Positions 1 to 5,500 are shown, numbered from the stretch's first letter. The stretch is 7,528 bases of DNA from Thermodesulfobacteriota bacterium (GCA_947259475.1 CAMYLW010000111.1:1-7528), one strand, 5' to 3'. The notes: a model not told the origin generated them from the sequence alone. Made by a program: numbers and translations.

Positions 1-105
1 GCCATGGCTTTTCTGATGATTGTGATTACCTTCATCCTTCTGCTGATCATATCAAGAATCAGCGGCGGCGTCCTCAAGGCAGCCTGGGGTCCAGGTGGTA
101 CGTAA
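1..105 (+). CDS. ABC transporter permease, C-terminal fragment (5' end outside window)
   Basis: Only the last 34 codons are visible, in frame 1 and ending at TAA 103-105. The peptide starts with a strongly hydrophobic helix (AMAFLMIVITFILLLIIS, residues 1-18). A short basic and glycine-rich cytoplasmic tail ending in WGPGGT follows. This is how the last transmembrane helix of binding-protein-dependent ABC permeases usually ends. The assignment rests mainly on context: an ABC ATPase follows on the same strand, which fits the order permease then ATPase in an import operon. The fragment is too short to name the substrate or exclude another membrane protein. The 246-bp gap to the ATPase is unusually long for such an operon and is filled with short repeats. 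Confidence 0.6.
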   Translation, partial: AMAFLMIVITFILLLIISRISGGVLKAAWGPGGT

Positions 106-154
106 AATATCAGGTGTTGGGCGGTCATTTTGTCATAAGAGCCATAGACCAAGT

Positions 155-175
155 AGCCAGTGTCCAGTAGCCAGT
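155..175. repeat. 7-bp tandem repeat, three units
   Basis: Three head-to-tail 7-bp units, AGCCAGT, GTCCAGT and AGCCAGT, occupy 155-175. The second differs from the others at two positions. The array lies in the permease-ATPase spacer just before the inverted 'aaggc' repeats. No function is evident. Confidence 0.6.
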
Positions 176-183
176 AGAACCAG

Positions 184-272
184 GGCGTAAGGCTTAAGGC
201 ACAAGGCGTAAGGCAACTAATTTAATGAGAGTTTGTTTTTTGCCTTGAGCCCTGTCCCCTGCGCCTTATGCC
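184..272. repeat. Imperfect inverted repeat of degenerate 'aaggc' units (possible long hairpin)
   Basis: The left arm 184-216 consists of GGCGTAAGGC-like units. The right arm 240-272 is its imperfect reverse complement, with 25 of 33 positions pairing and a 23-nt T-rich loop (217-239). The same unit type recurs at 1771-1819 and 7077-7092, so this is a dispersed family. It separates the permease and the ATPase, so in the mRNA it could fold into a stem between the two cistrons. A transcription-stop role is not supported, because no U tract follows the right arm. Confidence 0.65.
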
Positions 273-338
273 AGGTCGACAACTGATTACTGCTTTTTTA
301 CTTGAAACCGCATGTTTAGCGGGTAGATTCTTGCTTAC

Positions 339-343
339 GGAGA
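339..343 (+). promoter_or_regulatory. Ribosome binding site that sets the ATPase start at 352
   Basis: GGAGA at 339-343 lies 8-9 nt upstream of ATG 352. The in-frame upstream ATG at 268 sits inside the right arm of the dispersed repeat and would add 28 residues unlike any ABC ATPase N-terminus. The start at 352 is therefore preferred. Confidence 0.7.
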
Positions 344-351
344 CAACTTCA

Positions 352-1434
352 ATGGCATTTATAGAGGTCCGCAACCTGTTCAAGTGCTTTAAAAAAGTGG
401 TGGCAGTTAATCACATAGACTTTGAAGTGAAAGAGGGAGAAATGTTAACGCTTCTGGGGCCCAGTGGCTGCGGCAAGACAACCACCTTGCGCTGCATCGC
501 AGGGTTGGAGAAACCAGAGGAGGGGGACATCGTTATTGACGGCAAGCCCATGCTTTCGGAGGGATTTGTCCATCCGTCAAAAAGGGGAATCGGTATGGTG
601 TTCCAAAACTATGCCGTATGGCCACATATGAAGGTATATAAGAATATCGTTTACGGCTTGAAAATTCAGAAGATACCCAAGCAGAGTATAAAAGAAAGGG
701 CGCAACAGGTATTGGAATTAGTGGGTTTGGATGGCCTTGAAGAGAGATATCCAGGCCAATTGAGCGGCGGGCAACAGCAAAGGGTGGCTCTGGCCCGGGC
801 TCTGGTGGGAAATCCTAAAGTGTTGCTGTTGGATGAACCCCTGAGCAACCTGGATGCCAAGCTCAGAGAAGAATTGAGATTTGAAATCAAGAGTCTGGTA
901 AGACGTATGGGCATCACCTCGGTCTACGTCACCCACGACCAGGCGGAAGCCATGGTTATCTCTGATCGCATCGCCGTCATGGACTCAGGGAACGTGGTGC
1001 AAATCGGTACTCCACTGGAGATATATGATAAGCCCGCCAACAGATTTGTTGCCGATTTCATAGGTACCATGAACTTTATGGCAGGGGAGGTGGTCCAGGT
1101 CCTCCAGGACACGGAGGCGATTTATGTGCGCACCGAATTCAGCGAGCAGATGCTGTGTAAGACCTCTAGCATGACCCCCACAACACCAGGGGAAGAAGTC
1201 TATGCATCTATACGTCCGGAGGATGTGGAAGTATTTGCGGAACCACCTCAAGGCAGGGAGAACCTGTTCAAGGGTACCATTGCCCATAAGGCATACTTGG
1301 GTAACTTTCTCTACTTTTTCGTCAGCGTAAATGGAACTATGATCAGGGTGCAGGCTCCACATAACCTGCCGCGAGAAGAAGGAGATGAAATCTACCTTTT
1401 TCTAAATCCGGAGAAGTGTATGATTTTGGTTTAG
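352..1434 (+). CDS. ABC transporter ATP-binding protein (Fe3+/polyamine/sugar importer class, with TOBE domain)
   Basis: A 360-residue ATPase that would power an import complex at the inner membrane together with the upstream permease. The nucleotide-binding domain is complete: Walker A GPSGCGKT (36-43), Q-loop VFQNYAVWPHM (Gln85), signature LSGGQ (137-141), Walker B VLLLDEP (157-163, catalytic Glu162), D-loop SNLD (165-168) and switch His195 in VTHDQ. The C-terminal part (about 245-360) is a TOBE-type regulatory domain containing the typical IRPED stretch. This length and layout fit the PotA/FbpC/MalK/UgpC group. The wording of the Q-loop suits iron(III) or polyamine importers, but the substrate cannot be fixed without the binding protein, which is not in the window. 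The stop TAG overlaps the outer end of a repeat element (from 1433). Confidence 0.93.
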   Translation: MAFIEVRNLFKCFKKVVAVNHIDFEVKEGEMLTLLGPSGCGKTTTLRCIAGLEKPEEGDIVIDGKPMLSEGFVHPSKRGIGMVFQNYAVWPHMKVYKNIVYGLKIQKIPKQSIKERAQQVLELVGLDGLEERYPGQLSGGQQQRVALARALVGNPKVLLLDEPLSNLDAKLREELRFEIKSLVRRMGITSVYVTHDQAEAMVISDRIAVMDSGNVVQIGTPLEIYDKPANRFVADFIGTMNFMAGEVVQVLQDTEAIYVRTEFSEQMLCKTSSMTPTTPGEEVYASIRPEDVEVFAEPPQGRENLFKGTIAHKAYLGNFLYFFVSVNGTMIRVQAPHNLPREEGDEIYLFLNPEKCMILV

Positions 1435-1560
1435 CCCGGACATTTCATGAATCACCTGCTGCGACCGCGGATATGGCCGTCCTTCCTGGCGTCCTCGGGT
1501 GTCGGCCCCTGCGACGTACCGTTCAGGTACGCCTCGGAACCAATCCCGCGGTACCGCGGA
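1433..1560 (+). mobile_element. Truncated copy of the TIR (MITE-like) element, copy 1
   Basis: From 1433 to 1543 this region matches the reverse complement of 2860-2750 at about 102 of 111 positions, counted by eye. It includes the terminal CCCGGA...TTTCATGAAT end and a conserved hairpin (CGTACC 1515-1520, GGTACG 1526-1531). Similarity fades through a 14-bp perfect palindrome CCGCGGTACCGCGG (1546-1559). The second terminal repeat seen in copy 2 is missing, so this copy is truncated. It has no transposase and starts inside the stop codon of the ATPase gene. Confidence 0.8.
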
Positions 1561-1600
1561 TTTCGAATTGCGAATTTTGAACTCCACAATCGGCCGAACC

Positions 1601-1752
1601 CGTCATTCCGGACGAGCTCCGCTTCGCGGAGCGAGATCCGGAATCCAGTAAAGGTTCAATATGGTCATTTGGTGTCTGGTTCCCCGCCTTCGCGGGGACG
1701 TTGTCTGGATCCCGGCTCGCGTCCGCCGCCGCCGGACTTGGCCGGGATGACG
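1601..1752. repeat. Nested palindromic intergenic element (CGTCATTCCGG...CCGGGATGACG)
   Basis: The ends CGTCATTCCGG (1601-1611) and CCGGGATGACG (1742-1752) are inverted repeats with one mismatch. Each half has its own stem: ATTCCGGA 1605-1612 with TCCGGAAT 1637-1644, and ATCCCGGC 1709-1716 with GCCGGGAT 1741-1748. Small perfect hairpins sit inside at 1616-1632 (GCTCCGC/GCGGAGC) and 1681-1698 (TCCCCGC/GCGGGGA). The element lies between the convergent ATPase and phosphatase genes. There it could act as a two-way transcription barrier, although no U tract is obvious. GAAC occurs on both sides (1596-1599 and 1752-1755), which may be chance. Confidence 0.75.
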
Positions 1753-1759
1753 AACTGCT

Positions 1760-2620
1760 TCATTTAACTCTATGCCCTTTGCTCTTTACCTTATGCCTTG
1801 TGCCCTGCTCCTTGTGCCGGTGTTTTAGTATATGATTGGCGAATTCGGCGAATCCTTCGCCGCCTTCTTGTGAGGTGATGTAGGCGGGCAGTGTCTGCAT
1901 CTGATCCACGAATTTCAACACATTTTTCACCGCCACGCTCATTGGGAAATATTGAAACATGGGCTCGTCGTTTGGTGAATCCCCGCAATAAGCGAAGCTC
2001 CCTTTTTCTGTATCCAGGTCCAGGCCGAAGCACTCTGCCATAAACCTCTTTACCATTCCAAGCTTGTCATACTTGCCGAACCAACCATTTACATGAATGG
2101 AAGATACTTTGCAGGTGGCTCCGTGGGCTTTAAAGACAGAGCAAATCTGCTTGACTGCTTCTGACCCTAGCGGGGGTACGTCCTCGCAGTAGTCTATGGC
2201 CAGATCCGCTTCTCGGTAATGCTGATCGCTTGCAAGTGCACAGCCTGGAACGGCTGCGAGAATCTCGTCCCGCAGCTTCAGGAGACGCTGTCGTTTTTCA
2301 GCGCGGACCGAATCAGTATCCAAGAAGCGCTTTTTCAGTTTTCGCTCCTTTTCATCGAGCCAGAAATAGAAAGCCCCATTTTCTCCCACCACCCCGTCCA
2401 CGGGCCACATGCGGGCAATGTGATCACACCAGCCAGCCGGCCTCCCGGTGACGGAGATTAGCTTCAGCCCAGCATTCTTGAGATCCCAGAGTGCAGATAA
2501 AGAGCAGGCAGGAATCTTGCCGTGAGTAGTGAAGGTGTCGTCAATGTCGAACAAAACTCCCTGGAGGTTCTGAAGTAGATCAGGAGAGATATTTTCGATG
2601 GGAGCAATATTGTCATGCAT
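1760..2620 (-). CDS. HAD superfamily hydrolase, subfamily IIB (sugar-phosphatase-like)
   Basis: A 286-residue cytoplasmic phosphatase. All four HAD motifs are present: motif I DIDDT (25-29, nucleophile Asp25 and acid/base Asp27), motif II SVTGR (56-60), motif III Lys in GKYDKLG (Lys183 or Lys186) and motif IV GDSPND (213-218). About 110 residues between motifs II and III form a C2-type cap, as in Cof-like, trehalose/sucrose-phosphatase and mannosyl-3-phosphoglycerate phosphatase relatives. This cap rules out the capless KdsC type. The true substrate is not readable. The catalytic fold seems to end near residue 266. The last ~20 residues (KHRHKEQGTRHKVKSKGHRVK) are encoded by the dispersed 'aaggc' repeat and look like read-through of non-coding DNA. 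No strong ribosome binding site precedes ATG 2620, so the start is moderately secure. The gene lies alone between two facing copies of a TIR element. Confidence 0.88.
   Translation of the reverse strand: MHDNIAPIENISPDLLQNLQGVLFDIDDTFTTHGKIPACSLSALWDLKNAGLKLISVTGRPAGWCDHIARMWPVDGVVGENGAFYFWLDEKERKLKKRFLDTDSVRAEKRQRLLKLRDEILAAVPGCALASDQHYREADLAIDYCEDVPPLGSEAVKQICSVFKAHGATCKVSSIHVNGWFGKYDKLGMVKRFMAECFGLDLDTEKGSFAYCGDSPNDEPMFQYFPMSVAVKNVLKFVDQMQTLPAYITSQEGGEGFAEFANHILKHRHKEQGTRHKVKSKGHRVK
1771..1819. repeat. Degenerate 'aaggc/gcctt' repeat inside the 3' end of the phosphatase gene
   Basis: The plus strand reads as units such as ATGCCTTGTGCC and TTATGCCTTG, the same unit family as the 184-216/240-272 pair. 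Read on the minus strand it supplies the basic tail of the phosphatase and stops at TGA 1762-1760. Confidence 0.65.
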
Positions 2621-2678
2621 GGCTGAAAATAGAGTTGATGGTTACCGCTGCCGCACCTGCTGAGATGCTAAGAATCTA

Positions 2679-2860
2679 AACCCGGATGTTTCATGAATTG
2701 CCGTGGCGAGACCCTGGAGATGGCTGTGCCACCGGGCAACCGCAGGGAGTTGGATCCGAGGCGTACCTGAACGGTACGTCGCAGGGTCCGACACCCGAGG
2801 ACGCCCGGAAGGACGGTCATATCCGCGGTCGCAGTAGGTAATTCATGAAACATCCGGGTT
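2679..2860. mobile_element. Complete ~180-bp non-autonomous TIR (MITE-like) element, copy 2
   Basis: Bases 2679-2699 and 2840-2860 are a perfect 21-bp terminal inverted repeat, starting AACCCGGATG and ending CATCCGGGTT. TAA stands at 2677-2679 and again at 2860-2862. This fits a 3-bp target duplication around a 180-bp core (2680-2859), but could also be part of the inverted ends. The inside carries the hairpin CGTACC/GGTACG (2762-2778) shared with copy 1 and no credible coding region. Small size, perfect ends, a second copy nearby and no transposase are the marks of a miniature inverted-repeat element moved in trans. The right end is only 5 bp beyond the stop codon of the next gene (2866-3291). 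Confidence 0.8.
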
Positions 2861-2865
2861 AAAGT

Positions 2866-3291
2866 TCAGGAAGGTTGAGCTACGCTTGCAGTGGAGTCAC
2901 TTAATTGCTCAAGTAGTCGCAGTTCATAGTTCTTGAGAATGTCCCGCGCCTTGCGTTCCACCTCCTGCAACCGCAGATAAAGGTTGCGGAGATTTTCCGT
3001 CTTGCCGAAGATCTCCAATTCTGTATTTATTTGGTCCATCTGTTTTTCGTGAACAGAGACCAAGACCCTGCAGCGGAAGATAACTTGTTGGCAGACCATG
3101 CGCCACCGAGCGCTCTTCTTTTTGTCCTGCCCGGCCAGGGTAATCATCCGCACGGCCTCGTCAATGTCGTCCTCATCCAGAGCCTCAAGCGCTCTATGCA
3201 AGTAATAGCGACGCGGAAGAAATCCTCGGCCTTCAACCTTCGGTGCGAAAGTCTTGCGAAAGAGCTTGAACAGGGAGTTAAGTCCGAGCAT
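2866..3291 (-). CDS. Hypothetical all-helical, probably coiled-coil protein
   Basis: A 141-residue protein I do not recognise. The N-terminus (1-30) is basic and partly amphipathic (LFKLFRKTF) with no signal peptide. Residues 30-55 look like a helical hairpin resembling a single TPR-like unit (ALEALDEDDIDEAVRMITLA). Residues about 64-132 are long, charged and heptad-like, suggesting a coiled coil (for example LRNLYLRLQEVERKARDIL). The tail is Ser/Ala-rich. A GAGG at 3298-3295, overlapping the upstream gene's stop, lies 3 nt before ATG 3291. Only 5 bp separate it from that gene, so the two are almost certainly translationally coupled. It probably works with the small membrane protein upstream, but no function can be assigned. 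Confidence 0.75.
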   Translation of the reverse strand: MLGLNSLFKLFRKTFAPKVEGRGFLPRRYYLHRALEALDEDDIDEAVRMITLAGQDKKKSARWRMVCQQVIFRCRVLVSVHEKQMDQINTELEIFGKTENLRNLYLRLQEVERKARDILKNYELRLLEQLSDSTASVAQPS

Positions 3292-3296
3292 CTACC

Positions 3297-3623
3297 TCAA
3301 GCCCTTTGTGCTTCGATGCCTGCACGTATGAGCTTAACGAAGCTCTCTCGCAGCTCGGGGAGCTCAATGGACATCTCATCTATCTGTTCTAAAACATCTC
3401 GATAGTCAGAGGTGGGCTCCACCGGTACCCGGTTTACCAGATTGACCGTGGATTCGTATATTCGCCGATCAATCCTTATCAAACCAAAACCGGCACCGAT
3501 CACGGCGAGCAGTCCGCCCACAACCTCCATGCCGGTTATTTCCTCCAGTGCCAACTCGGCTGCCAGGCCCAAAAGAGCTCCAGTCAAACCACCAGGAATA
3601 CTAAGGTTTCGCTCCTGTATCAT
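3297..3623 (-). CDS. Hypothetical small glycine-rich membrane-associated protein
   Basis: A 108-residue protein I do not recognise. Two hydrophobic glycine-rich stretches, about 11-26 (GGLTGALLGLAAELAL) and 32-51 (MEVVGGLLAVIGAGFGLIRI), could form a short membrane hairpin. The first has a GxxxGxxxG glycine-zipper spacing (Gly11, Gly15, Gly19). The remaining half (52-108) is charged and helical and would be soluble. The start is well supported: AAGGAGG (3635-3629) lies 5 nt before ATG 3623. The gene is followed after 5 bp by the coiled-coil protein gene, forming a two-gene unit. It starts 143 bp downstream of the solute-binding-protein gene on the same strand, so shared transcription is possible but not shown. 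Confidence 0.78.
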   Translation of the reverse strand: MIQERNLSIPGGLTGALLGLAAELALEEITGMEVVGGLLAVIGAGFGLIRIDRRIYESTVNLVNRVPVEPTSDYRDVLEQIDEMSIELPELRESFVKLIRAGIEAQRA

Positions 3624-3628
3624 TTTTT

Positions 3629-3635
3629 CCTCCTT
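3629..3635 (-). promoter_or_regulatory. Strong ribosome binding site of the 108-residue protein
   Basis: The minus strand reads AAGGAGG, a near-perfect Shine-Dalgarno sequence, 5 nt before ATG 3623. It is the main evidence that this otherwise unrecognised reading frame is translated. Confidence 0.8.
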
Positions 3636-3766
3636 GGGAATAGTTGGTACCTGTAAGTTGGAAGTATATCATGTGATTGTAGCAAAAAGCCAGATTTTCG
3701 CTTGGACTTCAGTCTTGGGAAGGGTGATGGGATAGAAATGGTTGCTCATCAACTGGGCTAGGGAAG

Positions 3767-4582
3767 CTATTCTTGAAAAACCTTTTCAATTCTTCTCAAG
3801 TATTCATCAAGCACCCCACCTCCCCACCACTTGCGAAGAGAAGCCTGGAGATAGCCTGACTCATACATAAGTTTGAGGGACACATCCACGAAGGCTTTGA
3901 CGTCATCCTCACCTTGGCGGATGCCAACTCCCCAATCAGTAGTATTGAAGTGTTCGCCGACCACTTCAAGGTCGGGGTTGTACAGGGCCATGGTGAATAC
4001 AAATAGATCATCCTGGGCAAAGGCAACACCCTGGTCATTTCTCAAAGCTTGTATGGCCTCGTATGTCTTGGTGAATTTTATTTGCTTGGCACCGGGAACC
4101 AGTTCAGCCAGGGCTTGAGCTCCGGTGGTTCCCTTGATGGTAATCACGTTCTTGCTTTTGAGATCATAAATGGAATTGATCCCCGACCCTTTTTTTGCCA
4201 AGAGGCGAACACCTGACTCAAAATATGGGATGGAGAATTGCAGCTTCTCCGCTCGCTGAGAGGTTATACCCATGGTCGCCCAGATGATGTCGATCTTCCC
4301 CGAAGTTAACAACTTGGTTCGAATTTCTGGGGTAACCGCCACGAACTCAACTTTTTTGGGATCACCGAAAAGATACTCTGCAAGCTTGTGGCACAGATCA
4401 ATCTCCCAACCCTCGAACTCACTTTTTTCATTAATGGCACTCCAGGGTGGGTAGTCGGCTTTGACACCGATAACGATCTTTCCTGCTTTGATAATATCAG
4501 CTAACGTTTTGGCCTCAGCCGGAACCGAGGCCAAAGAAAAGATCAATACCAGGACTGACACCGCGATCAGAAATCTCTTCAT
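3767..4582 (-). CDS. ABC transporter substrate-binding protein, family 3 (polar amino-acid type)
   Basis: A 271-residue periplasmic protein that would bind a small solute and hand it to an ABC permease. Residues 1-24 are a classic Sec signal peptide: basic MKR, hydrophobic core, and cleavage after VPAEA. There is no lipobox cysteine, so it is soluble. The mature part has the family-3 layout: IVIGVKADYPPWS near the start, GWEIDLCHKLAEYL, then DIIWATMGITSQRAEKLQFSIPYF, then IKGTTGAQAL. The length is normal for the family. A strong GAGGAGG lies just before ATG 4582. No permease or ATPase gene is adjacent, so it is an orphan here. The + strand ATPase at 352-1434 belongs to a different importer class. 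Polar amino acids are the likeliest ligands, but related proteins bind other acids or act as sensor domains. Confidence 0.9.
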   Translation of the reverse strand: MKRFLIAVSVLVLIFSLASVPAEAKTLADIIKAGKIVIGVKADYPPWSAINEKSEFEGWEIDLCHKLAEYLFGDPKKVEFVAVTPEIRTKLLTSGKIDIIWATMGITSQRAEKLQFSIPYFESGVRLLAKKGSGINSIYDLKSKNVITIKGTTGAQALAELVPGAKQIKFTKTYEAIQALRNDQGVAFAQDDLFVFTMALYNPDLEVVGEHFNTTDWGVGIRQGEDDVKAFVDVSLKLMYESGYLQASLRKWWGGGVLDEYLRRIEKVFQE

Positions 4583-4587
4583 CGCTT

Positions 4588-4594
4588 CCTCCTC
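4588..4594 (-). promoter_or_regulatory. Ribosome binding site of the solute-binding protein
   Basis: The minus strand reads GAGGAGG, 5 nt before ATG 4582. The spacing and strength support this start, which also gives a complete signal peptide. Confidence 0.75.
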
Positions 4595-4666
4595 TTAAAC
4601 AACCACTGGACAATAAATCAGAGGAAAACTAAATCTCGATAGGTGAAACAAGTAATACTGGGCTCA

Positions 4667-4696
4667 AATATCACATAGGATGTCGGCGGCTGTCAA
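4667..4696 (-). promoter_or_regulatory. Sigma-70-type promoter for the solute-binding protein gene
   Basis: On the minus strand a perfect -35 hexamer TTGACA (4696-4691) is followed after 18 bp by GATATT (4672-4667), a 4-of-6 match to TATAAT. Transcription would start near 4660, giving a leader of about 75 nt before ATG 4582. I see no operator-like dyad in the leader. Confidence 0.5.
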
Positions 4697-4709
4697 GGAA
4701 AGCTCACTC

Positions 4710-4725
4710 AAAAGGGCTGGCGCCC
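4710..4725 (-). terminator. Weak terminator candidate after the pit/DUF47 unit
   Basis: The minus strand reads GGGC, loop GCCA, GCCC, then TTTT. The stem is only 4 bp. It lies about 100 nt beyond the DUF47 stop codon and just before the promoter of the solute-binding-protein gene, which is the right place for a terminator. A second small hairpin, GGCC-GTAA-GGCC, lies just upstream (4729-4740). Stability is doubtful. Confidence 0.25.
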
Positions 4726-4825
4726 GTCATTAGGCCTTACGGCCGTCATTAATAGTCATTTAAATTATTTTATCCTATCCATTATCGCCAATCATTATGA
4801 CCAAGTGACAGCGAAGCGTTATGAC

Positions 4826-5494
4826 CTACCTAGCAATCATGGTGCGCATGCGGTCCGAGGCGTTCTGGGCGTCATCGGCAATGCTGCCGATAATTTCCAC
4901 CAACCGGACAAAATGGAAGACGTCCACTGGATCTTTCAACACGGCAAAGGCCTGTTTCTTAAGTTCATGTTCCAGGTGGTCTGCCTCCTTTTCGGCCTGA
5001 TGGATATCAGCGATGATGCTTTTTAGCTTATCGCGGTTTTTTTCGGTACTATTCTTGAAGTAGGCAATGGCCTGTTCCGCCATCTCAGGGAGTTTCTCAA
5101 TGCACGGAATGACAGCGTCAATAAGGTGCAAGAAATCGACAACCAGCTCCGCCGCGATCCCCCCTTCGGGTTTGAACGAGAGCCAGTACAGAGCTTCCTC
5201 CACGCTATCCACCACATGGTCCTGCTCGCGCAAGCAGTCCAAAAGAACGAACTTGTCCACCGGCATGAGCAAGCCCCGGGGCAGGTGGTTGCGGAGATTG
5301 CGCTTGAGCCAGTCTGCTTGGCTTTCAAGCTTGGCCACGTCCTCGGTGAGTTTGTCGAATTCCTCGCACTCCAACTCGACATAACATTCCGCCGCCCGCT
5401 TAAACATCCAGGCGCATTCTTTTACCTTGTCGGCGTGGTCTTTGAGCTTTTTGAAAGGTGAATCGAAAAAAAGAGAAAAGAATGAGAATCTCAT
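4826..5494 (-). CDS. PhoU-like DUF47 family protein (PiT accessory/regulator)
   Basis: A 222-residue all-helical cytoplasmic protein of the DUF47/TIGR00153 group, relatives of PhoU that are usually encoded beside PiT phosphate transporters. It opens with the family-like MRFSFFSLFFDSPFKKLKDHA. It keeps two E-x-x-x-D type motifs that in PhoU proteins bind metal clusters: ESQAD (57-61) and EKEAD (168-172). The start at 5494 is chosen over the upstream ATG at 5500. The GGGAGGT at 5507-5501 touches the 5500 ATG but sits 6 nt before the 5494 ATG. It follows the PiT gene after 30 bp on the same strand, so the two form an operon. The presumed role is control of phosphate import through the partner transporter. 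That is family knowledge, not shown by this sequence. Confidence 0.9.
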   Translation of the reverse strand: MRFSFFSLFFDSPFKKLKDHADKVKECAWMFKRAAECYVELECEEFDKLTEDVAKLESQADWLKRNLRNHLPRGLLMPVDKFVLLDCLREQDHVVDSVEEALYWLSFKPEGGIAAELVVDFLHLIDAVIPCIEKLPEMAEQAIAYFKNSTEKNRDKLKSIIADIHQAEKEADHLEHELKKQAFAVLKDPVDVFHFVRLVEIIGSIADDAQNASDRMRTMIAR

Positions 5495-5500
5495 GGACAT

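Noticed and set aside
184..272. Rho-independent terminator after the permease
   Set aside because: The inverted repeat has many mismatches and no T run follows the right arm. The T-rich part is in the loop.
268..351. 28-codon N-terminal extension of the ABC ATPase
   Set aside because: It begins inside the dispersed repeat, has no ribosome binding site and does not resemble ATPase N-termini. GGAGA before ATG 352 fixes the normal start.
985..1362. 125-residue minus-strand frame opposite the ATPase
   Set aside because: It is antisense to a clearly coding, motif-complete ATPase domain and resembles no protein I know.
1447..1767. 106-residue plus-strand frame
   Set aside because: It is a translation across two repeat elements between convergent genes. 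The composition is Pro/Arg/Ser-rich and there is no ribosome binding site.
2668..2853. 61-residue minus-strand frame inside the TIR element
   Set aside because: Copy 1 of the element does not preserve this reading frame, and the frame ends within the terminal repeats, so it is an accidental opening.
1433..2860. CRISPR array or autonomous insertion sequence
   Set aside because: The repeats are inverted, long and only two in number with a gene between them. No transposase, cas gene or regular spacers are present.
3660..3690. Promoter for the unknown gene pair, with a TATACT -10 on the minus strand
   Set aside because: The -10-like hexamer is present, but no acceptable -35 lies 16-18 bp upstream. 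The nearest TTGCTA is only 11 bp away.
5126..5461. 111-residue plus-strand frame
   Set aside because: It is a mirror frame of the DUF47 gene, whose minus-strand translation is a clear family member.
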